Source: Streptomyces xinghaiensis S187 (GTDB lineage Bacteria > Actinomycetota > Actinomycetes > Streptomycetales > Streptomycetaceae). From it: a stretch of 64,000 nucleotides of DNA. The notes under the pieces are model-generated. The model searched no databases, was not told where the DNA came from, and saw only the letters and a program-made list of their open reading frames with translations. The stretch spans positions 310,001-374,000 of the forward strand of contig NZ_CP023202.1 in the NCBI RefSeq assembly GCF_000220705.2, given 5' to 3'. How positions within the stretch are numbered: position 1 is the first letter of the stretch; each line of letters opens with the position of its first letter. Made by a program: the position numbers and the translations under genes. Positions 1 through 8,192 of this stretch are shown one piece after another.

Positions 1-1
1 C

Positions 2-1780
2 GCGTTCGCCGACTGCCTCGCCCAGGCGGTGCGGATGGGCTGGACCCCGGGCCACCCGGCGTTCGACCGCAACCCGCTCGACCTCGCCGACGAGGCGAAG
101 GCCGCCGGCCGCGACGTCCCCGCCCACGTGGTGGACCAGCTGAAGTCCGGCGAGCTGAAGTTCGCCGCGGAGGACCCGGACGACCCGGCCAACTTCCCGC
201 GCGTCCTGACCGTCTGGCGGGCCAACCTGCTGGGCTCCTCCGGCAAGGGCAACGAGTACTTCCTCCGCCATCTGCTGGGCGCGGACTCCGCGGTGCGCTC
301 CGCGGAGACCCCGCCCGAGGGCCGCCCGAAGGAGGTGACGTGGCACGAGGAGGCCCCGGAGGGCAAGCTCGACCTGATGGTCTCGGTGGACTTCCGGCTG
401 ACCTCCACCGGCCTGTTCTCGGACGTCGTGCTGCCGGCGGCGACCTGGTACGAGAAGGACGACCTGTCCAGCACGGACATGCACCCCTTCGTCCACGCCT
501 TCACCCCGGCCATCTCCCCGCCCTGGCAGGCCAAGACCGACTACGACACGTTCCTGGCCATCGCCGACCGGTTCAGCGAACTGGCGAAGGACCACCTGGG
601 GACCCGCACCGACGTCCTGGCGGTGCCGCTCACCCACGACACCCCGGACGAGCTGGCACAGCCCGGCGGCATCGTGCGCGACTGGAAGACCGGTGCCTGC
701 GAGCCGGTGCCGGGGCGCACCATGCCCAAGCTGGTGACGGTCGAACGGGACTACGGGGCGGTGGCCGACAAGATGCGCGCGGTCGGCCCGCTGCTGGACA
801 CCCTGGGCACGACCACCAAGGGCGTCACCGTCCATCCCAACCGCGAGATCGACGAGTTGCGGCGGCGCAACGGCGCGGTGCGCGGCGGCGCGGCCGACGG
901 CCGGCCGTCGCTGGCCACGGCCTCCGACATGTGCGAGGCGATCCTCGCCCTCTCCGGCACCACCAACGGCCGCCTGGCCACCGAGGGCTTCCGGGCCCTG
1001 GAGGAGCGGACGGGGACGGAGCTGGCGCATCTCTCGGCGGAGCGGGAGGGCGAGCGGATCACCTTCGCCGACACCCGCACCCAGCCGCGCGCGGTGATGA
1101 CCTCGTACGAGTGGTCGGGCAGCGAGACGGACGGGCGGCGCTACTCGCCGTTCACCATCAACGTCGAGCAGCGCAAGCCCTGGCACACCCTCACCGGCCG
1201 GCAGCACTTCTTCGTCGACCACGACTGGATGGCCGAACTGGGCGAGCAGCTCCCGGTGTTCCGCCCGCCGCTGGACGCCCGCCGCCACTACGGCGACGAG
1301 CACCTGGGCGAGGACGGCCGGGCGGAGGTCACGGTCCGCTATCTGACCCCGCACTCGAAGTGGTCGATCCACTCGGAGTACCAGGACAACGCGTACATGC
1401 TGGCGCTCTCCCGCGGCGGCCCGGTGATCTGGATGAGCTCCGCCGACGCCGAGCGCATAGGCGTCCGGGACAACGAGTGGGTGGAGGCGTACAACCGCAA
1501 CGGCGTCGTCGCCGCCCGGGCCGTGGTCAGCCACCGGATGCCCGAGGGAACGGTGTACATGTACCACGCCCAGGACCGCACGGTGAACGTGCCGAGGACC
1601 GAGGTCAGCGGCAAGCGCGGCGGCACCCACAACGCGCTGACCCGGCTGCTGCTCAAGCCGTCCCATCTGATCGGCGGCTACGCCCAGTTCACCTACGCCT
1701 TCAACTACTACGGCCCGACCGGCAACCAGCGCGACGAGGTCACCGTGATCCGCCGCCGTGCCCAGCAGGTCGACTACTGA
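2..1780 (+). CDS. narG: Respiratory nitrate reductase alpha subunit, C-terminal part (partial)
   Basis: Open from the window edge, so the start and roughly the first half of the usual ~1230-residue protein are missing; about 593 codons remain. NarG is the Mo-bisMGD catalytic subunit that reduces nitrate to nitrite at the cytoplasmic side of the membrane. The part seen covers the end of the molybdopterin oxidoreductase domain (the stretch FSDVVLPAATWYEKDD near base 415) and the molybdopterin-dinucleotide-binding domain (MSSADAERIGVRDNEWVE, then MYHAQDRTVNVP, and GGYAQFTYAFNYYGPTGNQR near the end). The next gene, narH, starts 73 bases downstream and narJ and narI follow, the canonical order. 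Identification is firm. The promoter and any oxygen- or nitrate-responsive sites lie outside the window. Confidence 0.97.
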   Translation, partial: AFADCLAQAVRMGWTPGHPAFDRNPLDLADEAKAAGRDVPAHVVDQLKSGELKFAAEDPDDPANFPRVLTVWRANLLGSSGKGNEYFLRHLLGADSAVRSAETPPEGRPKEVTWHEEAPEGKLDLMVSVDFRLTSTGLFSDVVLPAATWYEKDDLSSTDMHPFVHAFTPAISPPWQAKTDYDTFLAIADRFSELAKDHLGTRTDVLAVPLTHDTPDELAQPGGIVRDWKTGACEPVPGRTMPKLVTVERDYGAVADKMRAVGPLLDTLGTTTKGVTVHPNREIDELRRRNGAVRGGAADGRPSLATASDMCEAILALSGTTNGRLATEGFRALEERTGTELAHLSAEREGERITFADTRTQPRAVMTSYEWSGSETDGRRYSPFTINVEQRKPWHTLTGRQHFFVDHDWMAELGEQLPVFRPPLDARRHYGDEHLGEDGRAEVTVRYLTPHSKWSIHSEYQDNAYMLALSRGGPVIWMSSADAERIGVRDNEWVEAYNRNGVVAARAVVSHRMPEGTVYMYHAQDRTVNVPRTEVSGKRGGTHNALTRLLLKPSHLIGGYAQFTYAFNYYGPTGNQRDEVTVIRRRAQQVDY

Positions 1781-1853
1781 TGGCCGGCGCACGGACCCCC
1801 GCCCCACGGATCGCGGACGCCCGGACCCCCGGCGCCCAGAGCGGAGCAGCACG

Positions 1854-3407
1854 ATGAGAGTCATGGCACAGGTCGCCATGGTGATGAACCTCGACAAGTG
1901 CATTGGTTGCCACACCTGTTCGGTGACCTGCAAGCAGACCTGGTCCAACCGGCCCGGAGTCGAGTACGCCTGGTTCAACAACGTCGAGACGAAACCCGGC
2001 GTGGGCTACCCGCGCGGCTACGAGGACCAGGAGCACTGGAAGGGCGGCTGGATGCTGGACCGCCGCGGCCGGCTGGTGCTGCGGTCCGGCGGCCGGGTGA
2101 AGCGGCTGCTGTCGCTCTTCTCCAACCCCGACCTGCCGTCGATCGACGACTACTACGAGCCGGTCACCTACGAGTACGACACCCTGGTCGACGCCCCCGT
2201 GGGCACTCATGTGCCGGTGGCCCGCCCGCGCTCCGTGCTGACCGGCGAGCCCACCGCGATCACCTGGGGCCCCAACTGGGAGGACGGGCTCGGCGGCGCC
2301 GAGGAGACCGCCGGGGCCGACCCGAACCTCCGCGGCTCGCTCGCCGAGAAGGTGAAGTTCGAGTTCGAGCAGACCTTCATGTTCCACCTCCCCCGGCTGT
2401 GCGAGCACTGCCTCAACCCGGCCTGTGTCTCCGCCTGCCCGTCGGGCGCGATGTACAAGCGGGAGGAGGACGGCATCGTCCTGGTGGACCAGGACCGCTG
2501 CCGCGGCTGGCGGATGTGCGTCACGGCCTGCCCGTACAAGAAGGTCTACGTCAACCACGCCACCGGCAAGGCGGAGAAGTGCACCTTCTGCTTCCCGCGC
2601 ATCGAGGCGGGCCAGCCGACCGTGTGCTCCGAGACCTGCGTGGGCCGGCTGCGCTACCTCGGCCTGGTGCTGTACGACGCCGACCGGGTCGGCGAGGCCG
2701 CGGCCGTCCAGGACGAGCACGACCTGCTGGACGCGCAGCGCAACGTCTTCCTCGACCCGTCCGACCCGGAGGTGATCGCGGCGGCCCGCCGCGACGGCAT
2801 CGCCGAGGACTGGCTGGAGGCGGCCCGCCGCTCCCCCGTGTACGCGCTGATCTCCCGGTTCAAGGTGGCGCTGCCGCTCCACCCGGAGTACCGCACGCTG
2901 CCGATGGTCTGGTACGTGCCGCCGCTCTCCCCCGTGCTCGACGCGGTGGGCGAGGCGGGCGGCAACGCCGACGACCCCGACCACGTGTTCGCCGCCGTGA
3001 CCCGGCTGCGGATCCCGCTGGAGTACCTGGCGAACCTGTTCAGCGCGGGTGACACCGACGTGGTCGCCGGGGTGCTGATGAAGCTGACCGCGCTCCGCAG
3101 CCACATGCGCGCCGTCAACCTCGGCGAGACCGGCGAGGAGGCCGCCCTGGCGGCGGTGGGGCTCGACTCCGTCGAGGCGGAGGACCTGCACCGGCTGCTG
3201 GCGATCGCCAAGTACGAGGACCGCTACGTCATCCCCGCCGCGCACAAGGAGGACGCCGCCGCGCTCAGCGCGATGGAGAACCGCTGCCCGGTGGAGAGCT
3301 CCGGCGACGAGCCGGCCGCGAGCGGCAAGGTGATGCTGGGCCTGCCCAGGATCCGGCGCCGGGACGCCGCCCCGGAGACCGGCGGACTGGCGGGAGGAGT
3401 GTCGTGA
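1854..3407 (+). CDS. narH: Respiratory nitrate reductase beta subunit (iron-sulfur)
   Basis: 517 residues, full family length. It passes electrons from NarI haems to NarG through four Fe-S clusters. The first cysteine set is at residues 16-26 (CIGCHTCSVTC). The second and third sets follow near residue 185 (CEHC...C...CP) and in CRGWRMC, where tryptophan replaces one cysteine as expected for the [3Fe-4S] cluster of NarH. A last set is in CTFC...CSETC. I take ATG 1854 as the start because the protein then begins MRVMAQVAMVMNLDKC, the family N-terminus; the reading frame stays open upstream without homology. The stop overlaps the GTG of narJ by four bases. Confidence 0.97.
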   Translation: MRVMAQVAMVMNLDKCIGCHTCSVTCKQTWSNRPGVEYAWFNNVETKPGVGYPRGYEDQEHWKGGWMLDRRGRLVLRSGGRVKRLLSLFSNPDLPSIDDYYEPVTYEYDTLVDAPVGTHVPVARPRSVLTGEPTAITWGPNWEDGLGGAEETAGADPNLRGSLAEKVKFEFEQTFMFHLPRLCEHCLNPACVSACPSGAMYKREEDGIVLVDQDRCRGWRMCVTACPYKKVYVNHATGKAEKCTFCFPRIEAGQPTVCSETCVGRLRYLGLVLYDADRVGEAAAVQDEHDLLDAQRNVFLDPSDPEVIAAARRDGIAEDWLEAARRSPVYALISRFKVALPLHPEYRTLPMVWYVPPLSPVLDAVGEAGGNADDPDHVFAAVTRLRIPLEYLANLFSAGDTDVVAGVLMKLTALRSHMRAVNLGETGEEAALAAVGLDSVEAEDLHRLLAIAKYEDRYVIPAAHKEDAAALSAMENRCPVESSGDEPAASGKVMLGLPRIRRRDAAPETGGLAGGVS

Positions 3408-4216
3408 GCCCCCTGAACCCGCTGCAGGCGGTCCGCACCCGGATCCGCCCCGCCGCCCGGCGGCCCGCGGACCTCACCCCGGAGGAGCGGGAGACCCGCT
3501 GTCTGCTGCTCCGCCTCTGCTCGCTCCTGCTGCAGTACCCGGACGACGAGCTGGCCGCCGCCCGGGCCGTGCTCGACAGCTCCGTACGGGCGCTGCCGGA
3601 CTCCCCGGCGGCCGCCGAGCTGGCGGAGTTCGCCGGCTGGTTCACGGCCACCGGCCCGGACGATCTGCGGCGCCACTACGTCGAGGTGTTCGACCTGCGG
3701 CGCAAGAGCAGCCTCTACCTCACCTACTACCTGCACGGCGACACCCGGCGGCGCGGCATGGCGCTGCTGACGCTCGCCCAGTGCTACCGCGCCACCGGCT
3801 GGGAGAGCGGCAGCGGTGAACTCCCCGACCACCTGCCGGTGGTCCTGGAGTACGCCGCCCTGACCGGCACGGCGGCCGGTGAGGCGCCGCTGCGGCGGCA
3901 CCGGCGCGGCCTGGAGCTGATCCGCCGCTCCCTGGGCGCGGCGGACTCCCCGTACGAGCACGTCCTGGCCGCGGTGCTGTCGCTGCTGCCGCCGGCGACC
4001 GACGCGGATCTGCGGGCCGTGGCCGAACTGGCCGCGGCCGGGCCGCCCGCGGAGGACGTGGGCATGGACCCGTTCGACGGCGGCGTGTTCGCGCCGCCCG
4101 GCACCTTCGTGCCCCCGGCGCCGGAGCCGCCCACCCGGGTGCCCGTTCCCGGCCCGGACGCCGCTCCCTCCACCGACCCGACCACCGACCCGACCACCAG
4201 GGAGAACCTCCGATGA
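3404..4216 (+). CDS. narJ: Nitrate reductase assembly chaperone NarJ
   Basis: 270 residues starting with GTG inside a GTGA overlap with narH. NarJ is a cytoplasmic chaperone that binds the NarG N-terminus and assists cofactor insertion before membrane docking; it is not part of the final enzyme. The helical NarJ core runs from about residue 25 (EERETRCLLLRLCSLLLQYP) through the conserved HYVEVFDLRRKSSLYLTYYL segment to about residue 190. The last ~60 residues are a proline- and threonine-rich tail with a short TDPTTDPTT repeat and are probably disordered. The stop overlaps the ATG of narI. Confidence 0.95.
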   Translation: MSPLNPLQAVRTRIRPAARRPADLTPEERETRCLLLRLCSLLLQYPDDELAAARAVLDSSVRALPDSPAAAELAEFAGWFTATGPDDLRRHYVEVFDLRRKSSLYLTYYLHGDTRRRGMALLTLAQCYRATGWESGSGELPDHLPVVLEYAALTGTAAGEAPLRRHRRGLELIRRSLGAADSPYEHVLAAVLSLLPPATDADLRAVAELAAAGPPAEDVGMDPFDGGVFAPPGTFVPPAPEPPTRVPVPGPDAAPSTDPTTDPTTRENLR

Positions 4217-4995
4217 CCGTTGCCGGCGGCCAACTCGCCGCTGCCACCACGGCAGGTGACCTCCTGCTCTGGGTGGCCCTCCCCTACGCCGCGCTCGCCG
4301 TCTGCCTGGTGGGCCACGTCTGGCGCTACCGCAGGGACCAGTTCGGCTGGACCAGCCGCACCACGCAGCTGCTGGAGCACCGCTGGCTGCGCTGGGGCGG
4401 CCCGCTGTTCCACCTGGGCGCCTTCGCCGTGATCGGCGGCCATGCCGTCGGTCTGCTGATCCCGGCCTCCTGGACCGAGGCGGTCGGGATCACCGAGCAC
4501 ATGTACCACGTGACGGCCGTGTGGCTGGGCACGGTCGCCGGGATCGCCATGGTGGCCGGGCTGGGGATGCTCAGCGCCCGCCGGCTGCTGTCCCACCGGA
4601 TCCGCACCACCACCGACCGGTCCGACAAGGTGCTCTTCCCGGTGCTCGCCGCGACGGTGCTGCTGGGCATCGCGGCGACGGGCGCGCACAACGTCTTCGG
4701 CGGCGGCTACGACTACCGCACCACCATCTCGCCCTGGTTCCGCGGGCTGTTCACCCTGCAGCCGCTGCCGGAGGCGATGACCGGGGCGCCGCTGCTGTTC
4801 CAGCTGCACGCCCTGTCGGCCCTGCTGCTCTTCGCCGTCTGGCCGTTCACCCGGCTGGTGCACGTGTGGAGCGCGCCCGTCGCGTACCTGTCCCGGCCGT
4901 ACCTGGTGTACCGGCACCGCGCCCCGGTGGCGCCGGCCGGCCGGCGCGGGACCCCGGCGGGGAACTCCCGGGAGCGGCAGGGGGCCCGGCGATGA
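4213..4995 (+). CDS. narI: Respiratory nitrate reductase gamma subunit (cytochrome b)
   Basis: 260 residues with five hydrophobic segments. NarI is the membrane anchor that oxidises quinol and carries two b-haems. Histidines suited to haem ligation occur in the second segment (PLFHLGAFAVIGGHAVGL) and in the last one (QLHALSALLLFAVWPFTRLVH). It starts at ATG 4213 in an ATGA overlap with narJ and its stop overlaps the next ATG, so five genes are translationally coupled. The basic tail after residue 225 is longer than usual and low in complexity. Confidence 0.95.
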   Translation: MTVAGGQLAAATTAGDLLLWVALPYAALAVCLVGHVWRYRRDQFGWTSRTTQLLEHRWLRWGGPLFHLGAFAVIGGHAVGLLIPASWTEAVGITEHMYHVTAVWLGTVAGIAMVAGLGMLSARRLLSHRIRTTTDRSDKVLFPVLAATVLLGIAATGAHNVFGGGYDYRTTISPWFRGLFTLQPLPEAMTGAPLLFQLHALSALLLFAVWPFTRLVHVWSAPVAYLSRPYLVYRHRAPVAPAGRRGTPAGNSRERQGARR

Positions 4996-5672
4996 GCTCC
5001 CGGCCCTCCCCCACCGCGGACTCCGCCCCGGACTCCGCCGCCGGCCGGCCCGCGCCGATGCCCGCCCCCGAGGGGGACGGCATCGGCGCGGGCCGTCTCA
5101 CGGCCGTCGTCATCACCGTGGCGGGCCTCCTCGGGTGGCTCGCCTCGTTCGGCCTGGCCCGAGACTCCTGGGCGCTGCTGGAGGACCCGGACTACGCGCC
5201 GGCCTGCGACATCAGCCCTGTCATCGGCTGCGGGGACATCGCGCGGACCTGGCAGTCGGAGGCCTTCGGCGGCGTCCCCAACATGCTGTGGGGCCTGGGC
5301 GTCTTCGCCGTCGTGGGCGCGCTCGGCCTGGCCCTGCTGGCCGGGGCGCGGTTCCGCCGGTGGCTGTGGCTGCTCCTCCTCGGCGGCTCCCTGCTCGGGG
5401 TGGTCTTCGCGCACTGGCTGATCTACCAGTCGCTGTACGTCCTCGGTGAGCTGTGCCCGTACTGCATGCTGATCTGGGTGGTCACCATCGCCCTCTTCTG
5501 GACACTGCTGACGGACGGCCTGCGCAACGGGGTGCTGCCGGTGCCGGAGCACCGCCGGAAGGCGGCCGAGGCGGTGCTGGACGTGCGCTGGCTGCTGCTC
5601 TTCGGCTGGTACGCGGTGATCGCCGTGTTCATCCTGACCCGCTTCTGGTCGTACTGGACGAGCCTCGTCTGA
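4992..5672 (+). CDS. Vitamin K epoxide reductase (VKOR) family membrane protein
   Basis: 226 residues, coupled to narI by an ATGA overlap. VKOR-type proteins oxidise DsbA-like partners and pass the electrons to membrane quinone. About 35 polar N-terminal residues precede four or five transmembrane segments. A loop cysteine pair lies in CDISPVIGC, and the active-site CxxC is in LCPYCMLIW, both diagnostic of the family. Sitting last in a nar operon is odd: it may keep cysteines of the nitrate reductase or a partner in the right redox state, or simply feed quinol to the same pool. The family call is firm; the link to nitrate respiration is inferred only from coupling. Confidence 0.92.
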   Translation: MSSRPSPTADSAPDSAAGRPAPMPAPEGDGIGAGRLTAVVITVAGLLGWLASFGLARDSWALLEDPDYAPACDISPVIGCGDIARTWQSEAFGGVPNMLWGLGVFAVVGALGLALLAGARFRRWLWLLLLGGSLLGVVFAHWLIYQSLYVLGELCPYCMLIWVVTIALFWTLLTDGLRNGVLPVPEHRRKAAEAVLDVRWLLLFGWYAVIAVFILTRFWSYWTSLV

Positions 5673-5682
5673 GCCGCGTCGG

Positions 5683-5715
5683 CGGCCGTCCACGGGCGCT
5701 TCCCGTGGACGGCCG
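5683..5715. terminator. Bidirectional terminator hairpin between VKOR gene and hmp
   Basis: A perfect 14-base stem with a five-base CGCTT loop lies 10 bases after the VKOR stop and before the stop of the convergent hmp gene. It lacks a clear U-tract on either side, as is common for streptomycete hairpin terminators. Confidence 0.75.
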
Positions 5716-5848
5716 GCACCCGCGTGCCCGGGACCGGCGGCGCACACGGCCGCGCCCCGCCCCCCGCTGATCGCGTGATCGCGGGGGACGGGGCGCCGGT
5801 GTTCGCCGGTGCGCGTCCGGGGAGGGGAACGCCTCCCGGCGGAGCCGG

Positions 5849-7048
5849 TCAGGCGGTGGCGTCCGCCAGCCACAGGTCCGGGCCGAAGACCTCGTACTTG
5901 ACGTCACGGGCGGGGACGCCCGCCCGCAGGAGGTCCGTCCGGGCGCCGCGCATGAACTCCAGCGGGCCGCACAGGTACGCCTGGGCGCCGGCCGGGATCT
6001 CCACCCCGGAGAGGTCCATCAGGCCGGTGCGGTCACCGGACTCCTCGGCGCCGTTCTCGTACCAGAAGAGGGCGCGGGTCGCGGGCAGCTTCGCGGCAAG
6101 CTCCAGGGTCTCGCCGCGCAGGGCGTGGTCGGCGGGCGAGCGGTCGGCGTGCAGGACGAGCACCTCCCGCTCGGGCGTCGTGGAGGCGACGTGCGCCAGC
6201 ATGGCCGCCATGGGGGTCACGCCGACGCCCGCGGAGGCCAGGACCAGCGGCCGGCCGGAGTCCTCCAGGACGATGTCGCCGAACGGCGGGGAGAGCTCCA
6301 GCTCGTCGCCGACGCGGACGGTGGCATGGAGCAGGTTCGACATCTCGCCGTCGGGGGCGCCCTCGCCGTCGACCCGCTTCACGGTGATGCGCCGCTCGTC
6401 CTCGCCGGGGGCGGAGGAGAGGGTGTACTGCCGGAGCTGCCGCACCCCGTCGGGCATGACCTTGCTGACGCTCACGTACTGCCCGGCGCGCGCCTCGGGA
6501 GCGGGGCCCCCGTCGGCCGGGCGGAGCACGAAGGACACCGTGTCGGCGGTCTCCTCGCGGCGGTCGGTGACCCGCCACGCCCGCCAGTTCTGCCCGGGCC
6601 GGACGCCCGCGGCCTGGTAGAGCCGCGCCTCCTGGGCGATGAGGGCGCCGGCCATCAGCCAGTAGACCTCGTCCCAGGCGGCGGCCACCTCGGGCGTCAC
6701 GGCGTCCCCGAGGACGTGGGCGATCGCGCCGAAGAGGTACTTGTGGACGATCACGTACTGGTCGTCGGTGATGCCGACGGAGACGTGCTTGTGGGCGATC
6801 CGGTCCAGCAGGGCGTCCGGCCGGCTGTCCGGGTTCTCCAGGAGCCAGGTCGCGAAGGACGCGATGGAACCGGCCAGCGCCTGCCGCTGGGCACCACTGG
6901 CCTGGTTGCCCCGGTTGAACAGCCCGTCGAGGAGGTCGGGGCGCTCGGAGAACATCGTGCCGTAGAAGCGGGTGGTGATCTGTTCCAGCGCCCCGCCGAC
7001 GGCGGGCAGGGTGGCGCGGACGAGCTCGGCGGACTCGGCGGACAGCAC
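5849..7048 (-). CDS. hmp: Flavohemoglobin (nitric oxide dioxygenase)
   Basis: 399 residues from GTG 7048. It converts NO and O2 to nitrate with NAD(P)H and protects against NO formed during nitrate respiration. The globin domain covers residues 1-140, with Tyr29 at the distal B10 position and a proximal histidine in IAHKH (about residue 88). The reductase part has the FAD motif RQYTLSSAP, the NAD(P)H motif GVGVTPMAAML and the C-terminal YEVFGPDLWL. I chose GTG 7048 because GGGAG sits five bases ahead and Tyr29 then keeps the number it has in Escherichia coli Hmp; an in-frame ATG at 7105 would add 19 residues. Two DosR-like boxes lie 118-153 bases upstream. Confidence 0.95.
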   Translation of the reverse strand: MLSAESAELVRATLPAVGGALEQITTRFYGTMFSERPDLLDGLFNRGNQASGAQRQALAGSIASFATWLLENPDSRPDALLDRIAHKHVSVGITDDQYVIVHKYLFGAIAHVLGDAVTPEVAAAWDEVYWLMAGALIAQEARLYQAAGVRPGQNWRAWRVTDRREETADTVSFVLRPADGGPAPEARAGQYVSVSKVMPDGVRQLRQYTLSSAPGEDERRITVKRVDGEGAPDGEMSNLLHATVRVGDELELSPPFGDIVLEDSGRPLVLASAGVGVTPMAAMLAHVASTTPEREVLVLHADRSPADHALRGETLELAAKLPATRALFWYENGAEESGDRTGLMDLSGVEIPAGAQAYLCGPLEFMRGARTDLLRAGVPARDVKYEVFGPDLWLADATA

Positions 7049-7165
7049 GGCGGCTCCCAGGGGGTGAGGGGAAGGGATTTCCGGCCTCCCGTTCGGGTGG
7101 CTCATCCGTGTATAGCAGCCGAAATACGAGGTCAGAGGGGTGATGGGACCTCTGCGGGGCATCTC

Positions 7166-7201
7166 GGGACGGAGGGCCCGCACACCCGGGCCCAAGGTCC
7201 C
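7166..7201 (-). promoter_or_regulatory. Tandem DosR/OsdR-like boxes upstream of hmp
   Basis: GGGACGGAGGGCCC (7166-7179) and GGGCCCAAGGTCCC (7188-7201) both fit a relaxed GGGNC-N4-GNCCC dyad. Their start-to-start distance is 22 bases, two helical turns, so two dimers would bind one face of the DNA. They lie in the 221-base space between hmp and the preceding gene. The consensus is known from mycobacterial DosR; binding here is inferred. Confidence 0.5.
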
Positions 7202-7269
7202 GGGCGCCCCCGGGCACACCAGGGCCGGACGGCACCCCGGGGGGTCGCCGTCCGGCCCTCGCACACCGG

Positions 7270-7746
7270 TTACGGGATGGTCCAGAGCCCGGCCGCGGAC
7301 GTCGCGTCGCGGGGCTCGGGCGGGGCGATCAGGTCGGCGTGGCTGCCGAGAGCGCGCCCGGTGACCAGTTCGGGTTCGATGAGGATGTAGACGCCGTCCG
7401 CGACCGGTCCCCAGGAGTCGGGGCCAACCACCTCCAGCCTCCGGTGCTCCGCGGGATCCGTCACGACATGGGCGATCCCGGTGACGATCACGCTCCAGCC
7501 GCTCGACGTGGCCGCGTCGATCTGGTCGGCCTCGAACGCGACCACGGCGCCGTTCACCGATCCCGCCAGCCGGGAGCCGGTCGAGGTGCGGATGATCACC
7601 GAGTAGTCGCTGTCGAGGGAGAAGTTGACCGGCAGCACGGCGGGCAGCGCCTCGCTGGTGTAGACGATCCGTCCGATCGGGACGGTGGCCAGCCGCCGCA
7701 GACACTCCTGCCGGTCGAGTTGGTGAAAGCCGTTGTCTGGGTGCAT
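7270..7746 (-). CDS. Pyridoxamine 5-phosphate oxidase-fold (FMN or F420-binding) protein
   Basis: 158 residues from ATG 7746, preceded by AAGGA seven bases upstream. The split-barrel fold is recognisable from LATVPIGRIVYTSEALPAVL near the N-terminus, the FEADQID stretch and WSVIVTGIAHVV in the middle. Members of this family are common in DosR-type dormancy regulons and bind flavin or F420, but the substrate cannot be read from sequence. It is divergent from the response regulator gene, sharing a 446-base control region, and precedes hmp on the same strand. Confidence 0.85.
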   Translation of the reverse strand: MHPDNGFHQLDRQECLRRLATVPIGRIVYTSEALPAVLPVNFSLDSDYSVIIRTSTGSRLAGSVNGAVVAFEADQIDAATSSGWSVIVTGIAHVVTDPAEHRRLEVVGPDSWGPVADGVYILIEPELVTGRALGSHADLIAPPEPRDATSAAGLWTIP

Positions 7747-8192
7747 CTGTCCATCCTTGGTACGGCGCAGCGGTCCGCGCCGGGGCAGCTGTGCCCCACG
7801 GGTGCCGGCGGGGCGTGGTTCCGGGGCGGGCGCCGGGCCCCGGCCGCCCGGCCGGGGACGATGCCCGCCCCAGCGGCCCAGGATCCACCGGCCGGGCGGC
7901 GGACGGCAGGGGCCACAGGTCCCGATCCCCCGCCGGCTGGTCCCGGCCTTTCCGGCGGAAGGGATGGATCGGACCGGCCTCCGCACCCTTCCCTCCGTCC
8001 TCCACCGGGTATCCGCCGGAAGAGGGCGCCACACACCGGATACGGCGATCCCCTCGCACCGGATACGGTGGGGGGTGCGCGGCGCGGGCCCGTGACCGGG
8101 CCCGGCCCCGCGTATCCGGGCGGGCCGCACGCCGCCGCAGGTACGCAAGGCGCCACCCAACCCAGCGGGCGGCGCGGACAGAGGAGCGATGG
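7747..8192. promoter_or_regulatory. Divergent control region between PPOX-fold gene and osdR
   Basis: This 446-base gene-free stretch separates two divergent starts. It holds a GGGGCC-ACA-GGTCCC dyad (7909-7923) resembling the DosR box but with one extra spacer base. It also has four copies of a GGATAC core in 110 bases: GTATCC at 8009 and 8112, GGATAC at 8038 and 8061. The two middle copies share CACCGGATACGG and are 23 bases apart; the second is extended to the dyad CACCG-GATA-CGGTG. I read this as a cluster of operator sites; the protein that binds is unknown. Confidence 0.5.

Noticed and set aside
340..1857. Long Arg/Pro-rich frame overlapping narG (and similar frames across the window).
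   Set aside because: These are shadow frames of GC-rich genes; their proteins are runs of Arg, Pro, Gly and Ala with no domain.
7103..7135. Possible NsrR site (GTAT...ATAC) just upstream of the alternative hmp ATG.
   Set aside because: The half sites are ten bases apart and the flanks are not symmetric, unlike the 11-1-11 NsrR dyad; the region also lies where a translated leader may be.
7855..7868. GGGACGATGCCCGC as a further DosR-like box.
   Set aside because: The right half does not give GNCCC at the required spacing.
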